Of a DNA stretch of 64,000 bases, positions 1 through 10,179 are shown piece after piece (within the stretch, counting starts at the first letter, position 1; the number at the start of each line of letters is the position of its first letter). The notes below the pieces were generated by a model. That model did not search any database and was not told where the DNA came from. It saw only the letters and a program-made list of their open reading frames with translations. Location: NCBI GenBank assembly GCA_029706075.1, contig JAINUG010000259.1, positions 124,001 through 188,000 of the forward strand. Reading direction: 5' to 3'. Origin of the DNA: Aldrovandia affinis (lineage: Eukaryota; Chordata; Actinopteri; Notacanthiformes; Halosauridae). Made by a program: the position numbers and the translations under genes.

Positions 1-2565
1 GAATACATAATGATGAGAACGGGCCGTTCGGCCCATCTAGGCTCATCATGTCCTAATCTAAAGAGTATCTAGTACTACATCTAGCCTGGACTTGAATAGC
101 CCAAGCGTTTCTGCCTCTACTACCCGACCTGGCAAGCTGTTCCAGTATTCTAAGTGAGGTCTGACAAAGGCATTTTATAACATTAATATAACCTCCTTTG
201 ATTTATACTCAATACTTTTTGCTATGTATCCCAGCATCCTGTTGGCTTTTTTCACTGCTGTAGCACACTGCGTTGATGCAGATAGGCTTTGATCAACTAC
301 AATTCCTAAGTCCTTTTCAAATTGAACACCTACTAACTTTTCTCCTCCCATAAAATACTCCTATCTAATGTTTTTATTTCTCACATGCATAACTTTACAT
401 TTAGCAATATTGAATGTCATCTGCCATGTATCTGCCCATTTTTGGATTTTGTTTAAATCATCTTGGATTACTTTAAACTGTTTGCCAAACCCCCAAGTTT
501 AGTATCATCTGCAAATTTAACTATTTTGCTACTAACGTCCATATCAAGATAATTTATGTAAATAAGGAAGAGCAAAGGTCCCAGCACCGATCCCTGCGGG
601 ACACCACTGCCCACAGCACTGAGGTCAGATACGGCCCCACCTACTGTTACTCTTTGTATTCACCCTTGCTGCCAATTATGAACCCACTCTGAAACTACTC
701 CTGCAATTCCAACTGAATTCATTTTAGCAATGAGCCTCTCATGTGGTACCTTGTCAAATGCTTTCTGAAAGTCCAAATATATAATATCATAAGCCTGGTT
801 CAGGTCAACACACTTTGTAGCCTCTTCGAAAAAGTCCAGGAGGTTTGTTAGACATGACCTCCCTTTGAGAAATCCATGTTGGCTCGCCCTCTCCCATTCA
901 AGAATGATTCCAACTTTCCCTAATAATACATTCAAGCATTTTACATGCGATGCAAGTTAAACTGACAGGCCTATAGTTCCCTGGGTCAGTACGGTCCCCC
1001 TTCTTATATATTGGAATTATACTACCCTGCTTCCAGTCATCTGATATTTCTCCAGGGATTATGGATTGAATGAAAATATCTGTCAATGGTTTATATATAA
1101 TTTCCCCAAGTTCTTTGAGTACTTGGATATATGCCATCTGGGCCTGCTGCCTTATCGGTCTTAAGTTTTTGTAGTTTTTGTAGTACTTCTACGTCCCTTA
1201 TCTCAAAGTCCTCCAAAACATTCTGTACCTTGTCTATACATTTAGGCATATTTATAACCTCTTCTCTAGTAAAGCTCTCAACAAAGTAACTGTTTAATGT
1301 GTTAGCAATATTCTTATTATTATAAACCAAAGTTCCTTCCTTATTCTTAATGCACTTATTCCTTAACTTTCCTTTTTCTACTACAATATTGAAAAAACAT
1401 TTTAGGATTACTTTTTGCATCTTGGGAAATTTTAATTTCAAACCGCCTTATTTCCTTTTAAGCCTTAGCCCGCATATTACAATAATCAAACTTGTTTCTC
1501 TCTGAGTCATCCTTTTTATATACTCTGTACAGTCATTTATTTTGCCTCAAAATCCCTCGTAAAGATTTAGTCATCCACTGCGGAGATGTTTTCATCCTAT
1601 TTTTCCTTACTTGAGGGATGAATTTACACTGTACATCTACAATAACCCTTTTAAATATAGTCCATTTTTCAATCACAGTTCTGCAATCTAGAAGTTTTAC
1701 CAAATCTATATTACTTAAATTCTCTCTCATTTTATTAAAGTCAGCTCATCTAAAATTAAAAATTTGAGAGTTAGAGGAGGCTGTCTTAACTTGCCAAAAA
1801 ATATCAAAAATAACTGCACTGTGGTCACTTGCCCCTATTGGTTCTCCTACCTCTGTGCTGCAAATTCTATCAGGATTGTTACACAAAACCAGATCCAGTA
1901 TTGATTTCCCTCTCGTAGGCTGAGTAACAGACTGTACCAAAAAGCAGTCATTGACCATATCTAAAAACTCCTCTTCACCTGTCACTATCTCCCAATTAAT
2001 AGAGGGGTAATTGAAGTCGCCCATTATTATCATCTCTTCTTCAGCACAGATTTGTTTTATGTTACCAAAAAGCGTACTATTTATGTTACTGTCTGAAGCT
2101 GGAGGTCTATAGCATACTCCTATATTAAGGCCCTTCTCACGATCTCCCAATAATCTAATCCAGATGTCCTCACAAGAAACGAATTAGTTTATACCTGGAA
2201 TTTCCTGCACATTAAGATTGTCTTTCACATAGAGGGCCACTCCCCTTCCTCTTTTATTAGTTCTATCCTTCCTAAACAATTTGTACCCCTCTACATTATA
2301 TTCATCCCCATCTGCTGCGCCAAGCCATGTCTCAGTAATCCCAACAATGTCATAACCGCCATTCAACATGACAGCCTCTAGTTCCAAAAAAATATTTTTT
2401 ATGTTTCTCGCATTTAAACACATGAGCCTTACTCACACTTACGTTGTCCTTTCCCTCCACACAAGTGTGCTGAACCACCTCTATTCACATTATGATCTAA
2501 AAAATCTTTATTAATGATATCTTCAGATTTATTATACTCCGCCCTGGTATCTTCGATCTGGGCAC
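1..2565 (-). mobile_element. CR1-clade LINE, copy 1 (3' end at window edge)
   Basis: Non-LTR retrotransposon read right to left. The 3' end at positions 1-60 is the reverse complement of the end of the better copy at 52130-55975, including the gggccgaacggcccg block, and homology runs to about 2565. It keeps the APE endonuclease part (1746-2460, with MGDFNYPSINW and GASDHSAVIFDI) and the reverse transcriptase part (about 1-1500, with YLDFQKAFDKVPHERL). The reading frame is cut into several pieces by small indels, so it is a dead copy. The 5' region with the SGNH esterase domain is absent, a normal 5' truncation. CR1 assignment rests on the RT motifs and on the 8-bp style 3' end (ttcttatg) seen in the sister copies. 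Length compares with about 3.8 kb for the copy at 52130. Confidence 0.93.
1746..2460 (-). pseudogene. CR1 ORF2 endonuclease fragment (copy 1)
   Basis: AP-endonuclease-type domain of the CR1 polyprotein, which nicks target DNA to start target-primed reverse transcription. Residues visible on the minus strand include GGYDIVGITETWLG (catalytic Glu region), IGVCYRPPASDSN, IIMGDFNYPSINW (GDFN block) and GASDHSAVIFD (SDH block). The frame changes near 2160-2185, splitting this domain in two, and again before 1730. It lines up almost word for word with residues 1-210 of the open frame at 53196-54524. Not functional. Confidence 0.9.
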
Positions 2566-2882
2566 AGGTATTCACACCAGTGACCCATCTGGTCAATCAG
2601 GGGAACACAGTCTGCTGGTATAAAGCTGCAAAGGGTCTTCCTCCATCTCATGTCTGTGCAAGCTCAACTTGGAGACTGTGGTGTGAAAAGAAGCGGTGGC
2701 TGACATCATGTGTTACAGAGGAGAGCATGTGCTTGTCTACAATCTCCTGAAATGACAGCAGAGGTAGGCTACTCTCATTTTGTTGCTATAATATTTAATT
2801 TGAGTTAATAACCAATAATCAAACCAGTGGTAATTGGGATCACATTAGAACATTCATTCTTTTCTTTCTACATTCAGTGATA
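2566..2882. other. Unassigned spacer
   Basis: Between the 5' break of CR1 copy 1 and the Tc1-like terminus at 2883. A 78-codon plus-strand frame (2514-2750) starts inside CR1 and shows no recognisable motif. I see nothing else here. Confidence 0.5.
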
Positions 2883-3040
2883 CAGGTAGCCAAAATAAAG
2901 GAAGCACAAGTAAATGAGGGATACAAAGTTTATTGAAAGCAGGTACTGTACTTCCACATAGGTGTTGTTCCTGAGTTAATTAACAATTAAGCAATTAACA
3001 TCCCATCATGCTTAGGGCCATGTATAAAAATGCTGGGTAG

Positions 3041-3540
3041 TGAGACGGATGCGTGAGGGTTGGACCCGAAATGCAAGACTCAGAAACAATGACGTAAAAT
3101 AAAGACCCGCAAGGGCTTTATTAGAGGAATGTTCAGGAGACGTAGTCAAACAAAAGCATAGTCCGATAACCAAAAAATCAAGCCAATAACCAAAGTACAG
3201 TACCGAGGGAGAAGGCAGTCTCGAACTCGATAAACCATGCAAAACCGTCTAAACAAACCAGAGTAGCTGTCAGCGGAGCAGAGGTACAGGAGGACGGGAG
3301 GCAGGCTCGTAGTCAGGGACGGTGCAAGAGTCAAGACCGAAGTCTGCTCCGCGGGGCAAAGGCACAAAAGACAGCAGGCAAAACTTGTGGTACAAAACAG
3401 GCAGTGGTAACAAAAACGGCAGGCAGTAACAATGGTCAGTAAACAGGCTTGGGTCGTAACAATGAAATCAAACAAGGAAAACGTTCAAAAGTGCTATAGA
3501 AATATAGGCAACAATTGTGGTAATCACCAAATTACGGAAT
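3041..3540 (-). mobile_element. LTR-like non-coding insert, family unknown
   Basis: GC-richer non-coding stretch inside the Tc1-like arm, rich in purine runs, with aaataaagaccc near 3100. Composition and style resemble the minus strand of fish Ty3/gypsy-type LTRs such as the solo LTR at 23025-23985. No clear TSD or matching termini were found, so both borders are rough. Fossil; calling it an LTR is inference. Confidence 0.3.
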
Positions 3541-3580
3541 TTATTGTGCTGCTTCCCTCCAAAATAGTTCCAGACACTTA

Positions 3581-3824
3581 AGTCTGTTAAGCCTCATGAG
3601 CCTCAAGGACTATTTGTTTTTGTTTTTCTCTGTATCCTACTGTTTTCCAGGAGTTCATCTCGACCGCCTTTTAAGGGGTCAGGGAATAATTTTCCAGTTT
3701 CCCACATTGGCTCCAATGGTTTTCTGTTTTTTTTATTCCCTCTGGAAAATGCCAATTGTGAAGCGCTGTGTGACAACCTGTTTGTAAAAGGCGCTATACA
3801 AAAATAAAGATTGATTGATTGATT
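3581..3824 (+). mobile_element. Rex1/L2-type LINE 3' tail fragment
   Basis: 5'-truncated LINE end of about 245 bp. The diagnostic part is aagcgctgtgtgacaacctg followed by ggcgctatacaaaaataaag and a (ttga)n tail. The same end, with minor changes and an (atttg)n tail, closes the Rex1/L2-like LINE at 42290-42356. It sits between two arms of the outer Tc1-like element. No coding sequence. Confidence 0.75.
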
Positions 3825-4506
3825 CACACCAAGGTGCATTGAAGCTGTTCTGTTGGCTCGTGGTGGCCCAACATCCTATTAAGACACTTTGGGCCCTATT
3901 TTCGTGCCAGCGCTAAGCGGCGTTATGCCCTATCGCTGGCAAATTACCAGTTTCGTCTGTCGCAAACTGAATATTTCCCGTCTCTGCCGAGTTTGGCAAT
4001 TTTGTGGTGCGCAATGAAGGCGTTTGCGCGACTATGGGTTGGGCAGTGCAATAGGGGGTGTGACAATGAAAACAGTCGGCGCTATGCAAGTTTGGTGTCA
4101 AATAATGAGTTTGCCCTAACATCCAACTAGAACACCTCTTAACACAAACGCTGGCACTCTGTGCAATTTGGTGACTTTATTGATGCGCACATATGAACAT
4201 AGGGTTATCTGAAATCACATGAGAATGTTGTGAATATTGTGAATTTCCCCCCACGTTGAGGCAAATCGTCCAATCCATGGGTAACTTGCAAGCTGTAATC
4301 AATTACGCTAAAAACTAATAACTATAAGCTAAAAGCTTGTGGTTATTCAATGCACGGACATGAAAGATTGAAGCCAGCAGGCCATCCATCCCTACCGTTC
4401 AGTAAGATGCACCTGTTAAATAAATATATGTTTGTATGCATGTTGTTTTTCTTACGTGAAAGGGTTTTATTCTTTCCATTTGCACTACAGAAAATGGAGT
4501 ACATAA

Positions 4507-4864
4507 TTGGACCCTGAAGGCGATACCATGAGCGATACCCTGGATTTGATAGCTGGTGTTGGCCAGACGGCTATCAGTTTGGCTGTACATGCAGTTTTTC
4601 CAGTCTTGTCCAACATGCAAATCAGTTTATTACTTTTTCTACACCCGACAGCCAGCAGAGAACTAAACAGGATTTGTATATGCAATGTGGATTCCCTGGG
4701 GTCTTGGGTGCCATTGACTGCACACATGTGCAGTTGCGCGTACCATCTGATCACGGTATCATTTATGTGAATTGGAAGGGGGTCCACTCCATTAATATCC
4801 AGGTGGTTTGTGATGCACACTCCAGGGTGATGCATGTAGGCCTACTGCATGACGAACATAAATG
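4507..4864 (+). pseudogene. Harbinger transposase fragment (HARBI1-like)
   Basis: Part of the DDE transposase of PIF/Harbinger elements, a nuclear nuclease that cuts element ends. The diagnostic block is GFPGVLGAIDCTHVQLRVPS (about 4687-4746), containing the first catalytic Asp region (IDCTH), followed by NWKGVHSINIQVVCDAHSRV, the second conserved block. The N-terminal part lies in another frame (4507-4770), so a frameshift separates the two. The downstream third of the protein, with the last acidic residue, is missing because of an internal deletion before 4900. Not functional. Confidence 0.88.
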
Positions 4865-5089
4865 AAACAGGCCTAGTTGCAGTTGTGAGTTTTTTTATTT
4901 ATTGCTTTCCATTTAAAAATTACATTAAATTAGAAGAAAATAAACATTGTTTTTTAAGTTGGAAAGCCTACAAATAAGGAAAAAAAGAGATGGTAAAATA
5001 AAACACTTTATTTGAACAATGTAGGTCTCAAAATATTAACTCAAATCATGAAAATAACAAATTAATGTGCGCCTTGTTTTCCCCTTCTG

Positions 5090-5190
5090 ATCGCACGCCA
5101 ACTTTTCCGCACCTTTCGCACAAGCAAATCGCTCTCCTCTTTTGAGAAGCGCTCCTGGCGCTGTCATCCATGTCAGGAAATTGCCAATTT
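5090..5190 (+). pseudogene. Harbinger Myb/SANT-like protein remnant
   Basis: On the minus strand of this copy the start of the Myb/SANT-like accessory gene survives as MDDSARSASQKRRAIC. In the inverted copy at 29095-29185 the same DNA reads MDDSFAWLHQERFSKEESDL, the intact frame. In Harbinger elements this second protein binds DNA and helps import the transposase into the nucleus. Here it is frameshifted and only some 30 codons long. The coding direction is minus; the coordinates cover the homologous DNA. Confidence 0.55.
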
Positions 5191-5460
5191 GCTATAGCGT
5201 TAGCGCACTGGTATTTAAAGGGATAGAAAATACAATGGGGGAACGTATTGAACACATCAACATTTTTCCCAGTAAATTTATTTCCAATGAGGCCATTCAA
5301 GTTAAATTTGCACCAGACTTTGGTATTAACTCAAGAAATCCAGACAAAAAATCTAAACATTAAAGTCCATATGTAAATAAAGGTATGTGTAATAAAGTGG
5401 AATGACATAGGAAAAAAGTATTGAACACACTAACTGAAATTAATTCAATACTTAGTGGAG

Positions 5461-6702
5461 AAGCCTTTGTTTGTAATGACAGCTTCAAGGCGCTTTCTGT
5501 ATGAAGTAACAAATTGCCCGCAGTATTCAGGTGTGGCATTTGGTACCGGGCCGCACAGAAAGAATAAAAACGTTTTAATTTTAATTTTATTGACTATCGC
5601 AGTCTGCAGGGTGTTTTATTTTGAAAAATGACCACTTCCGTCTGTGCCTCTTTTCCGCACTTGTCTCAGTTTTTTTTCCATGCACCCCCACCACCCCCCT
5701 CGATCCGTGGACCGTGGAAAAATGGTCTTGCTTGAAACCGGTCCGTGGTGCAAAAAAGGTTGGGGACCGCTGCTCTACACAGATTGTCTTTAAATATTGA
5801 AGATTGCGGGGGGCCCTCTTGTGAATCTGGATCTTCCACAAATGTTCAATTGAGTTTAAGTCAGATTGACTGGGCCATTCCAACAAGTTGATTTTCTTTC
5901 TCTGAAACCAATTGCGAGTTTCCTTTGCTGTATGCTTTGGATCGTTGTCCTGCTGGAAGGTCCACCCACGTCTCATCCTCAGCATCCTGGTGGATGGCAG
6001 CAGGTTCATCTCAAGAATCTCTCTGTACATGGCTCCATTCATTGTTCCTTCAATGATATGAAGTCTGCCAGTACCACGAGAGGAGAAACAGCCCCACATC
6101 ATGATACTTCCACCTCCAAACTTCACTGTTGGTATAGTGTTATTCGGGTGATGTGCAGTGCCATTTCTCCTCCAAACATGGTGTGTTATGTGACAGCCAA
6201 AAAGTTCAATTTTGGTCTCATCTGACTAGAGTACATGCTCCCAGTAGTTCACTGGCTTGTCCAAATGTTGTTTGGCAAACTTTAAACGAGCTTCAACATG
6301 TCTTTTTTTCAGTAGTGGAGTCTTGCGGGCTGAGCGTGCACAGAGGCCATGGCGGTGAAGTGCATTGCCTACTGTCCTTTCTGTCACAGTTGTACCTGCT
6401 GCCTCCAAGTCTTTCTGGAGCTCTTTCCTAGTGGTCCTTGGCTCTTTGGCTACTCTTCTAAGTATCCTTCTGACTCCCTGATCAGAAACCTTGCGAGGAG
6501 CTCCTGTGCGTGGCCGGTTGATGGTGGAGTGATGTTGCTTCCACTTACGGATAATGCCCCCAATGGTGCTTACTGGAAGATTCAGAAGTTGTGAAATACG
6601 TCTGTAGCCAATTCCATTTTCACGTTTTGCAACAATCTGGTTGCGAAGGTCTTGAGAGAGCTCTTTGCTTTTACCCATCATTAGATGTTTCTTGTGTGGC
6701 AC
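5461..6702 (-). pseudogene. Tc1-like transposase (one stop, one insertion)
   Basis: DDE transposase of about 340 residues. The N-terminal paired-type helix-turn-helix begins [20 protein letters not shown] and continues [20 protein letters not shown], with the RPRTGAPRK linker. The catalytic D,D34E residues are all visible: [23 protein letters not shown] and LNSIEHLW. The frame is open from 6702 to 5777 except for one TAG just before SDETK, where related proteins have Trp. The C-terminus (VTSYRKRLEAVITNKG) lies beyond the hAT insert at 5549-5774. The few defects suggest a fairly recent arrival. Confidence 0.93.
5549..5774 (-). mobile_element. hAT-type non-autonomous fragment inside Tc1
   Basis: A block of about 226 bp interrupting the Tc1 transposase. 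Its right end, read inverted, is cagcggtccccaacc, then caccacggaccggt; the left end starts ccgggccgcacag. These are recalled as hAT-type termini widespread in vertebrates. A clean 8-bp target duplication is not visible, so one edge has probably eroded. It carries the final frame of the shadow protein at 5587-5760 but no transposase of its own. Confidence 0.65.
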
Positions 6703-7055
6703 CTTGGTAACAAAAAAAACCTTTTATAGTCCATCAATATATTTTAACCCAGCTGATATTAATTAGCACAGATTGGAGGTAGAGTTGCCTCCTAATTAGT
6801 TAGGTTTTCAGCTGGTTCCTTGCTGTGGTGTACTGCTTTTTCTTAGTGTGTTCAATACTTTTTTCCTGTTTCATTCCACTTTATTACACATAACTTTATT
6901 TACATATGGACTTTAATGTTTCGATTTTTTGTCTGGATTTTTTGCGTTAATACCAAAGTCTGGTGCAAATTTCACTTGAATAGGCTCATTGGAAATACAT
7001 TTACTGGACAAAATGTTGATGTGCTCAATACTTATTTCCCCCATTGTAGGTGTTG

Positions 7056-7582
7056 TGACATCATGAGAGGTTTTACCAGGGCAGGTCGGTGTGGGGCAGT
7101 GCAACAACACACAAAAAACAGGCAAAACACAGACGTTTCAAACTTAAAGTCCAGGTTTATTTCTCCTCAGGGCATGAATGGGCACTCTTCCTCCAAACAA
7201 CAATCCAAAATCCAACTTATATATTCCAACAGGAAAAAGGGTTCATCCAGAACTCAAAACATTCAAAAAGGTCTCAACGCAAAAGTCTTCTTCCACTAAA
7301 CAGTTCTCAAATCAGAAGGTTACTTTCCTTGGTGTGTTTGTTCCTTCCAGCTCCTTCATGCCATGTGCTCGGCTCTCCACTCTCTCCCTCCTTTGTCCTG
7401 CGTGTGGGCCTTCTATACTGGCCTTGATTAGGTGGCCCAAGCACCTACAGTCGTGTTGCATTGTGGGGCTTGTAGTGTGTACAACGGCGGCCATTTTGTG
7501 GTGGCCGCCGATCAGCAGGGGAATGCAGCACTCCTCCACCACACGTCCCCCTGTGATGCCACAGTGTTTACAAGTTTCCCCC
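7056..7582 (-). mobile_element. 527-bp insert bounded by 32-bp direct repeats
   Basis: Unknown insert in Harbinger copy 1. The 32-bp sequence at 7583-7614 (starting actggtatttaaaggg, ending ataggtgtt) also occurs on the left, split by the Tc1 insertion into 5207-5232 and 7048-7055. The inverted Harbinger copy at 28843-30065 has this sequence only once, so this is a real insertion with a long duplication. The insert begins gtgacatcatgag, ends gtttccccc and has tggtttattctc-like minus-strand polyadenylation style. It resembles an LTR, but the duplication is far too long for an integrase. Confidence 0.55.
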
Positions 7583-7856
7583 ACTGGTATTTAAAGGGAT
7601 AGAAAATAGGTGTTCTGATTGGCCATTATGAAACCAAACCCCCACCACACCCACATGTATTTTTTAAACGTTAATCCAACCTCTTTTACAACTGCGCTGG
7701 AGGTGCGCTATTGTCCTAAGTCACAAAATTCCCGAAATTGCGTTAGACACGCCCTAAAGCGCCACCGTCCTCACTTTGCATCTGCGTTACCGACACCGTC
7801 CCGATTCACCAAATTAGGGCCCTTTATGTTGGTGTTTCCTTTATTTTGGCAGTTAC

Positions 7857-8629
7857 TTCTCATTTTAGGTGATCCACTATCTTTGGCCTCATATGCAAAC
7901 TATTTGATTTTGTTTACCCCGTCACAACAAGGGAACACAACAGCAGGGCGCAGGGAGTGGAGTTATCGGTCTGGGGACCAGCATTTTATTTAGTATCCCC
8001 TCAGGGAAGGAGAAGAAGAGAGAGAAAGAGAGGTTGTTTAAATTATAACAAAAGTAAATAAACAAAGATATCTGACCTTCCCCCTCATGGGTTAAAACAA
8101 CCAAAATAACAAACTAAATCATATAATTGATGTTTTGGTCAAACACAATCTGCTTTTCCCTTTACATGGTTGTGGGTAGCTCACCCGTCCCAAACTTCTT
8201 TCCTGTCTTGCATTCGCTCCCATTTCTGGGACGGACAGAGCAGGGCAGTTTTAAGCACACTGGCACATGATAATGCCACACAGCGGTGTGCCCTGGCTGC
8301 CCTGCTAGTAAGCGTGGCCGTTAATCACCCGATTTCCATGTCCAGACAGATGCCTTCCACAATCATTATGACAGAGGGGAATGAAATTAGTGAAACAGAA
8401 CAGTTACAGACTATTCTGGTTTATTGTTTTATATGGCAACAAAAGGCAGTAGCAAATAACAGTATATACTTTTGTTGTGATCACAACTTAACTGACAAAA
8501 AAGGTATGACATTAATAGGTATTGTGTATATGATTGTGTATATAATGTTTGACCCGTGACCATACAAGTAACAATTCAATTCAATTCAATTACATACAAT
8601 AAAACTTTATTTATCTCACATGGGGCAAC
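7857..8629. other. Unassigned, possibly LTR-like
   Basis: About 770 bp with no recognisable protein. The stretch 7915-8360 has the look of a minus-strand LTR (purine-rich run at 8010-8030; open frames of 60-129 codons without motifs), but no TSD or terminal match was found. A short (aattc)n array lies at 8573-8592. Confidence 0.35.
8573..8592. repeat. (aattc)n microsatellite
   Basis: Four tandem copies of a pentamer, directly 5' of a weakly AT-rich stretch leading to the L2 tail fragment. Confidence 0.9.
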
Positions 8630-8890
8630 ATTCATTTTACATTAGATTTTAAGCATTTAGCAGACGCTCTTATCCAGAGCAACTTACAAGATGTGCAATA
8701 ATACATGGTAGGAACAATCATAGTTTGCGCACGAGATCAGTGCAGTAATAGATCGATACACATCGTTGTAGGCAGCTGCATACCATACCTGTAACACTGG
8801 GAAGGAAAAGGTTAGTAATTTAAAAAGTTTTATTGTTGTAAAGTTTATTACAAATACAGTACATGGGTGTTTTAGACCAGTAAACACATT
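8630..8890 (-). mobile_element. L2 LINE 3' end fragment
   Basis: 5'-truncated L2. The diagnostic end is ttttaagcatttagcagacg then ctcttatccagagc, the same as the end of the long L2 at 16728. The 3' UTR continues through tacctgtaacactgggaagg and the aaggttagt block. It contains no coding sequence. Similar tails lie at 33290-33480, 36720-36890 and 63235-63537. Confidence 0.9.
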
Positions 8891-9395
8891 CCCACTGCCA
8901 GTTTGTTTCCCTAACAAGTGAATTTAAAGTGACACAAGTATACAACAGGATCTGAATTTTTTGGTGGTTAACCACATTTAACATATGGTTTGAACCATAT
9001 TATAGAAATGTTTAAAAGTAACACAGAAATGTATTAAAATGGTCCTAAGCACATGGCATAAAAATTAATAATTGTTCATAAAAATGTTGATTAAACAAAT
9101 TAAAAAATGGGTTGAATGGTATTGAATTTATTTAAAAACCTTAGCTTTGTATCCTATGACAATCTGGGGTGTGGAAGGAGGATGCAATCTTACATAGCGT
9201 GGCTTAAAGAGAAAATTAATTCCAGAAATTATAAACTTTTAAATGTATAATTCTAGTTTGTAAAGTTCTACAGGGAAAGTATGTTTTGGGGATTGAATCA
9301 GCAAGGGGGTAAATGGAGTAAAACCTGCATGTATTGTGACAAAGGTTTTTGAGCAAAGATGAATAAATAATCTCTAGCCAGTTCATTAAGAACCA
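8891..9395. other. Unassigned AT-rich spacer
   Basis: About 500 bp of AT-rich DNA. An 81-codon minus-strand frame (9216-9461) has no motif. Nothing recognised. Confidence 0.5.
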
Positions 9396-9426
9396 GGGCC
9401 CGTATTCACAAAGCATTTTAAGGGTA

Positions 9427-9583
9427 GATTGGCGACCTGTCCAGGGTGTACAGGTGTACATGACAGGTGTATTCCTGCCTCTCGCCCGGAACGCATGCTG
9501 GGATAGGCTCCAGCCACCCCCCCGCGACCCTGACCAGGAATAAGCGGCTTAGATAATGGATGGATGGATGGATGGATGGATGG
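9427..9583 (+). mobile_element. 5'-truncated SINE with (gatg)n tail
   Basis: A 157-bp insertion with a perfect 12-bp target duplication attttaagggta (9415-9426 and 9584-9595). It is the 3' half of the SINE at 58161-58517: gattggcgacctgtccaggg, then ctgggataggctccagcc, then ggaataagcgg, ending in (gatg)n. 5' truncation with a TSD is the mark of target-primed insertion. The (gatg)n ending recalls RTE/Rex3-type LINE tails; that partner is inferred, as no RTE element is in the window. Confidence 0.92.
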
Positions 9584-9816
9584 ATTTTAAGGGTAAAAGT
9601 TGGTCCTAACTCCGCAATTTAGGAGCAACTCCGAAAAATAATGGGCGTGTCACTCATACATTTAGGACTCCTAAATTTTTGGGATAAGAGTATTTCACAA
9701 AGGGTTTGAGAGCTAAAAACAGCTCCTAAATCCAGGAGAAGTTAGAAGCAGGCAAGAGGACTTCTAAGTCGCTAAAGACCTACTCACGGCGACTGCTGCT
9801 GCCGGCAATCGTTGTT

Positions 9817-9892
9817 GCAATCGCGTCAACACTGGAGATATTGAATGATACAGAGCTCATAAAAAGGTACCGCTTCAATCGCGAGGGTATTA
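9817..9892 (+). pseudogene. Harbinger transposase N-terminal remnant
   Basis: About 25 codons reading AIASTLEILNDTELIKRYRF then NREGI, the conserved N-terminal segment of PIF/Harbinger transposases (usual form DxELIRRYRLNREGI). The frame runs into a TA-repeat at 9893. Too short to act; it identifies the surrounding element. Confidence 0.7.
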
Positions 9893-9920
9893 TATATATA
9901 ATATTATATATATTATATAT
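9891..9920. repeat. TA-rich microsatellite
   Basis: Imperfect (ta)n with aat interruptions, directly after the Harbinger transposase remnant. Confidence 0.9.
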
Positions 9921-10179
9921 AGCCTAGATACCCGCTGATTGTTTACGAGATGCAGACATGTAACCAATTGACTAGTCAGTATTCTTGGTTTAATGTTAAA
10001 TCAGTGACATGTAGCCTACATTTGTATTTTATAATCTTTATTAGAATATAATAGGGGTGCATTGGATCATTTTTCGGATCAGCAAAAAAAAATTAATAAC
10101 GGGACCAAAGGCGCGTTTCCACCAAAAATGGAGGAGAAGACGACAGCCTCCACGTGGCCTCCTCTGCAAGTAACAAGAA

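Larger units (their letters stand above)
5233..7047 (-). mobile_element. Tc1-like transposon nested in Harbinger
   Basis: Long inverted repeats of roughly 200 bp: the left arm 5233-5430 is matched, inverted, by 6850-7047 (for example attgaacacatcaac and the shared tctggattttttg region). Ends are caatggggg and cccccattg, with the TA duplication at 5231-5232 and 7048-7049. It carries one transposase gene on the minus strand, split by an hAT fragment at 5549-5774. It inserted in the left copy of a 32-bp direct repeat of the host Harbinger. Confidence 0.95.
3891..7822 (+). mobile_element. PIF/Harbinger DNA transposon, copy 1
   Basis: Terminal inverted repeats gggccctattttcgtg (left) and gggccctaatttggtg (right end inverted), flanked by a 3-bp duplication ttt (3888-3890 and 7823-7825). 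Removing the element rebuilds the Tc1-like arm gacactttatgttgg. It carries a plus-strand transposase piece (4507-4864) and a convergent minus-strand Myb/SANT-like remnant (about 5090-5190), the usual two-gene Harbinger set. Both are internally deleted. It is further split by a Tc1 (5233-7047) and a 527-bp insert (7056-7582). A related copy in opposite orientation lies at 28843-30065. Confidence 0.9.
2883..7856. mobile_element. Tc1/mariner-type element remnant (outermost layer of nest)
   Basis: Left end caggtagccaaaataaagga follows a TA. The right end, read inverted, is gtaactgccaaaataaagga (7837-7856). Inner right-arm sequence (ggtgcattgaagctgttctg at 3833-3852, and the arm around ctattaagacacttt) matches my memory of salmonid/fish Tc1-like arms; no search was possible. 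Little of its own sequence remains: 2883-3040, about 3541-3580, 3825-3890 and 7823-7856. The rest is later insertions: LTR-like DNA at 3041-3540, a LINE tail at 3581-3824 and a Harbinger at 3891-7822. No transposase remains. The right TA is not clean, so that end is approximate. Confidence 0.7.
9396..9900 (+). mobile_element. PIF/Harbinger-type 5' fragment
   Basis: Begins gggcccgtattcacaaagc, the style of a Harbinger terminal repeat, followed by internal inverted-repeat-like words (ctcctaaa, tttaggag). At 9817-9892 the plus strand encodes a piece of Harbinger transposase N-terminus. A truncated SINE sits at 9427-9583. The right end was not found, and a TA-rich microsatellite (9891-9920) and the hAT at 10052 follow. 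Confidence 0.6.

Noticed and set aside
5587-5760. C-terminal extension of the Tc1 transposase frame
   Set aside because: Derives from the inserted hAT fragment, not from Tc1.
7915-8360. LTR-like block
   Set aside because: No TG...CA ends with TSD could be placed; kept only as unassigned sequence.
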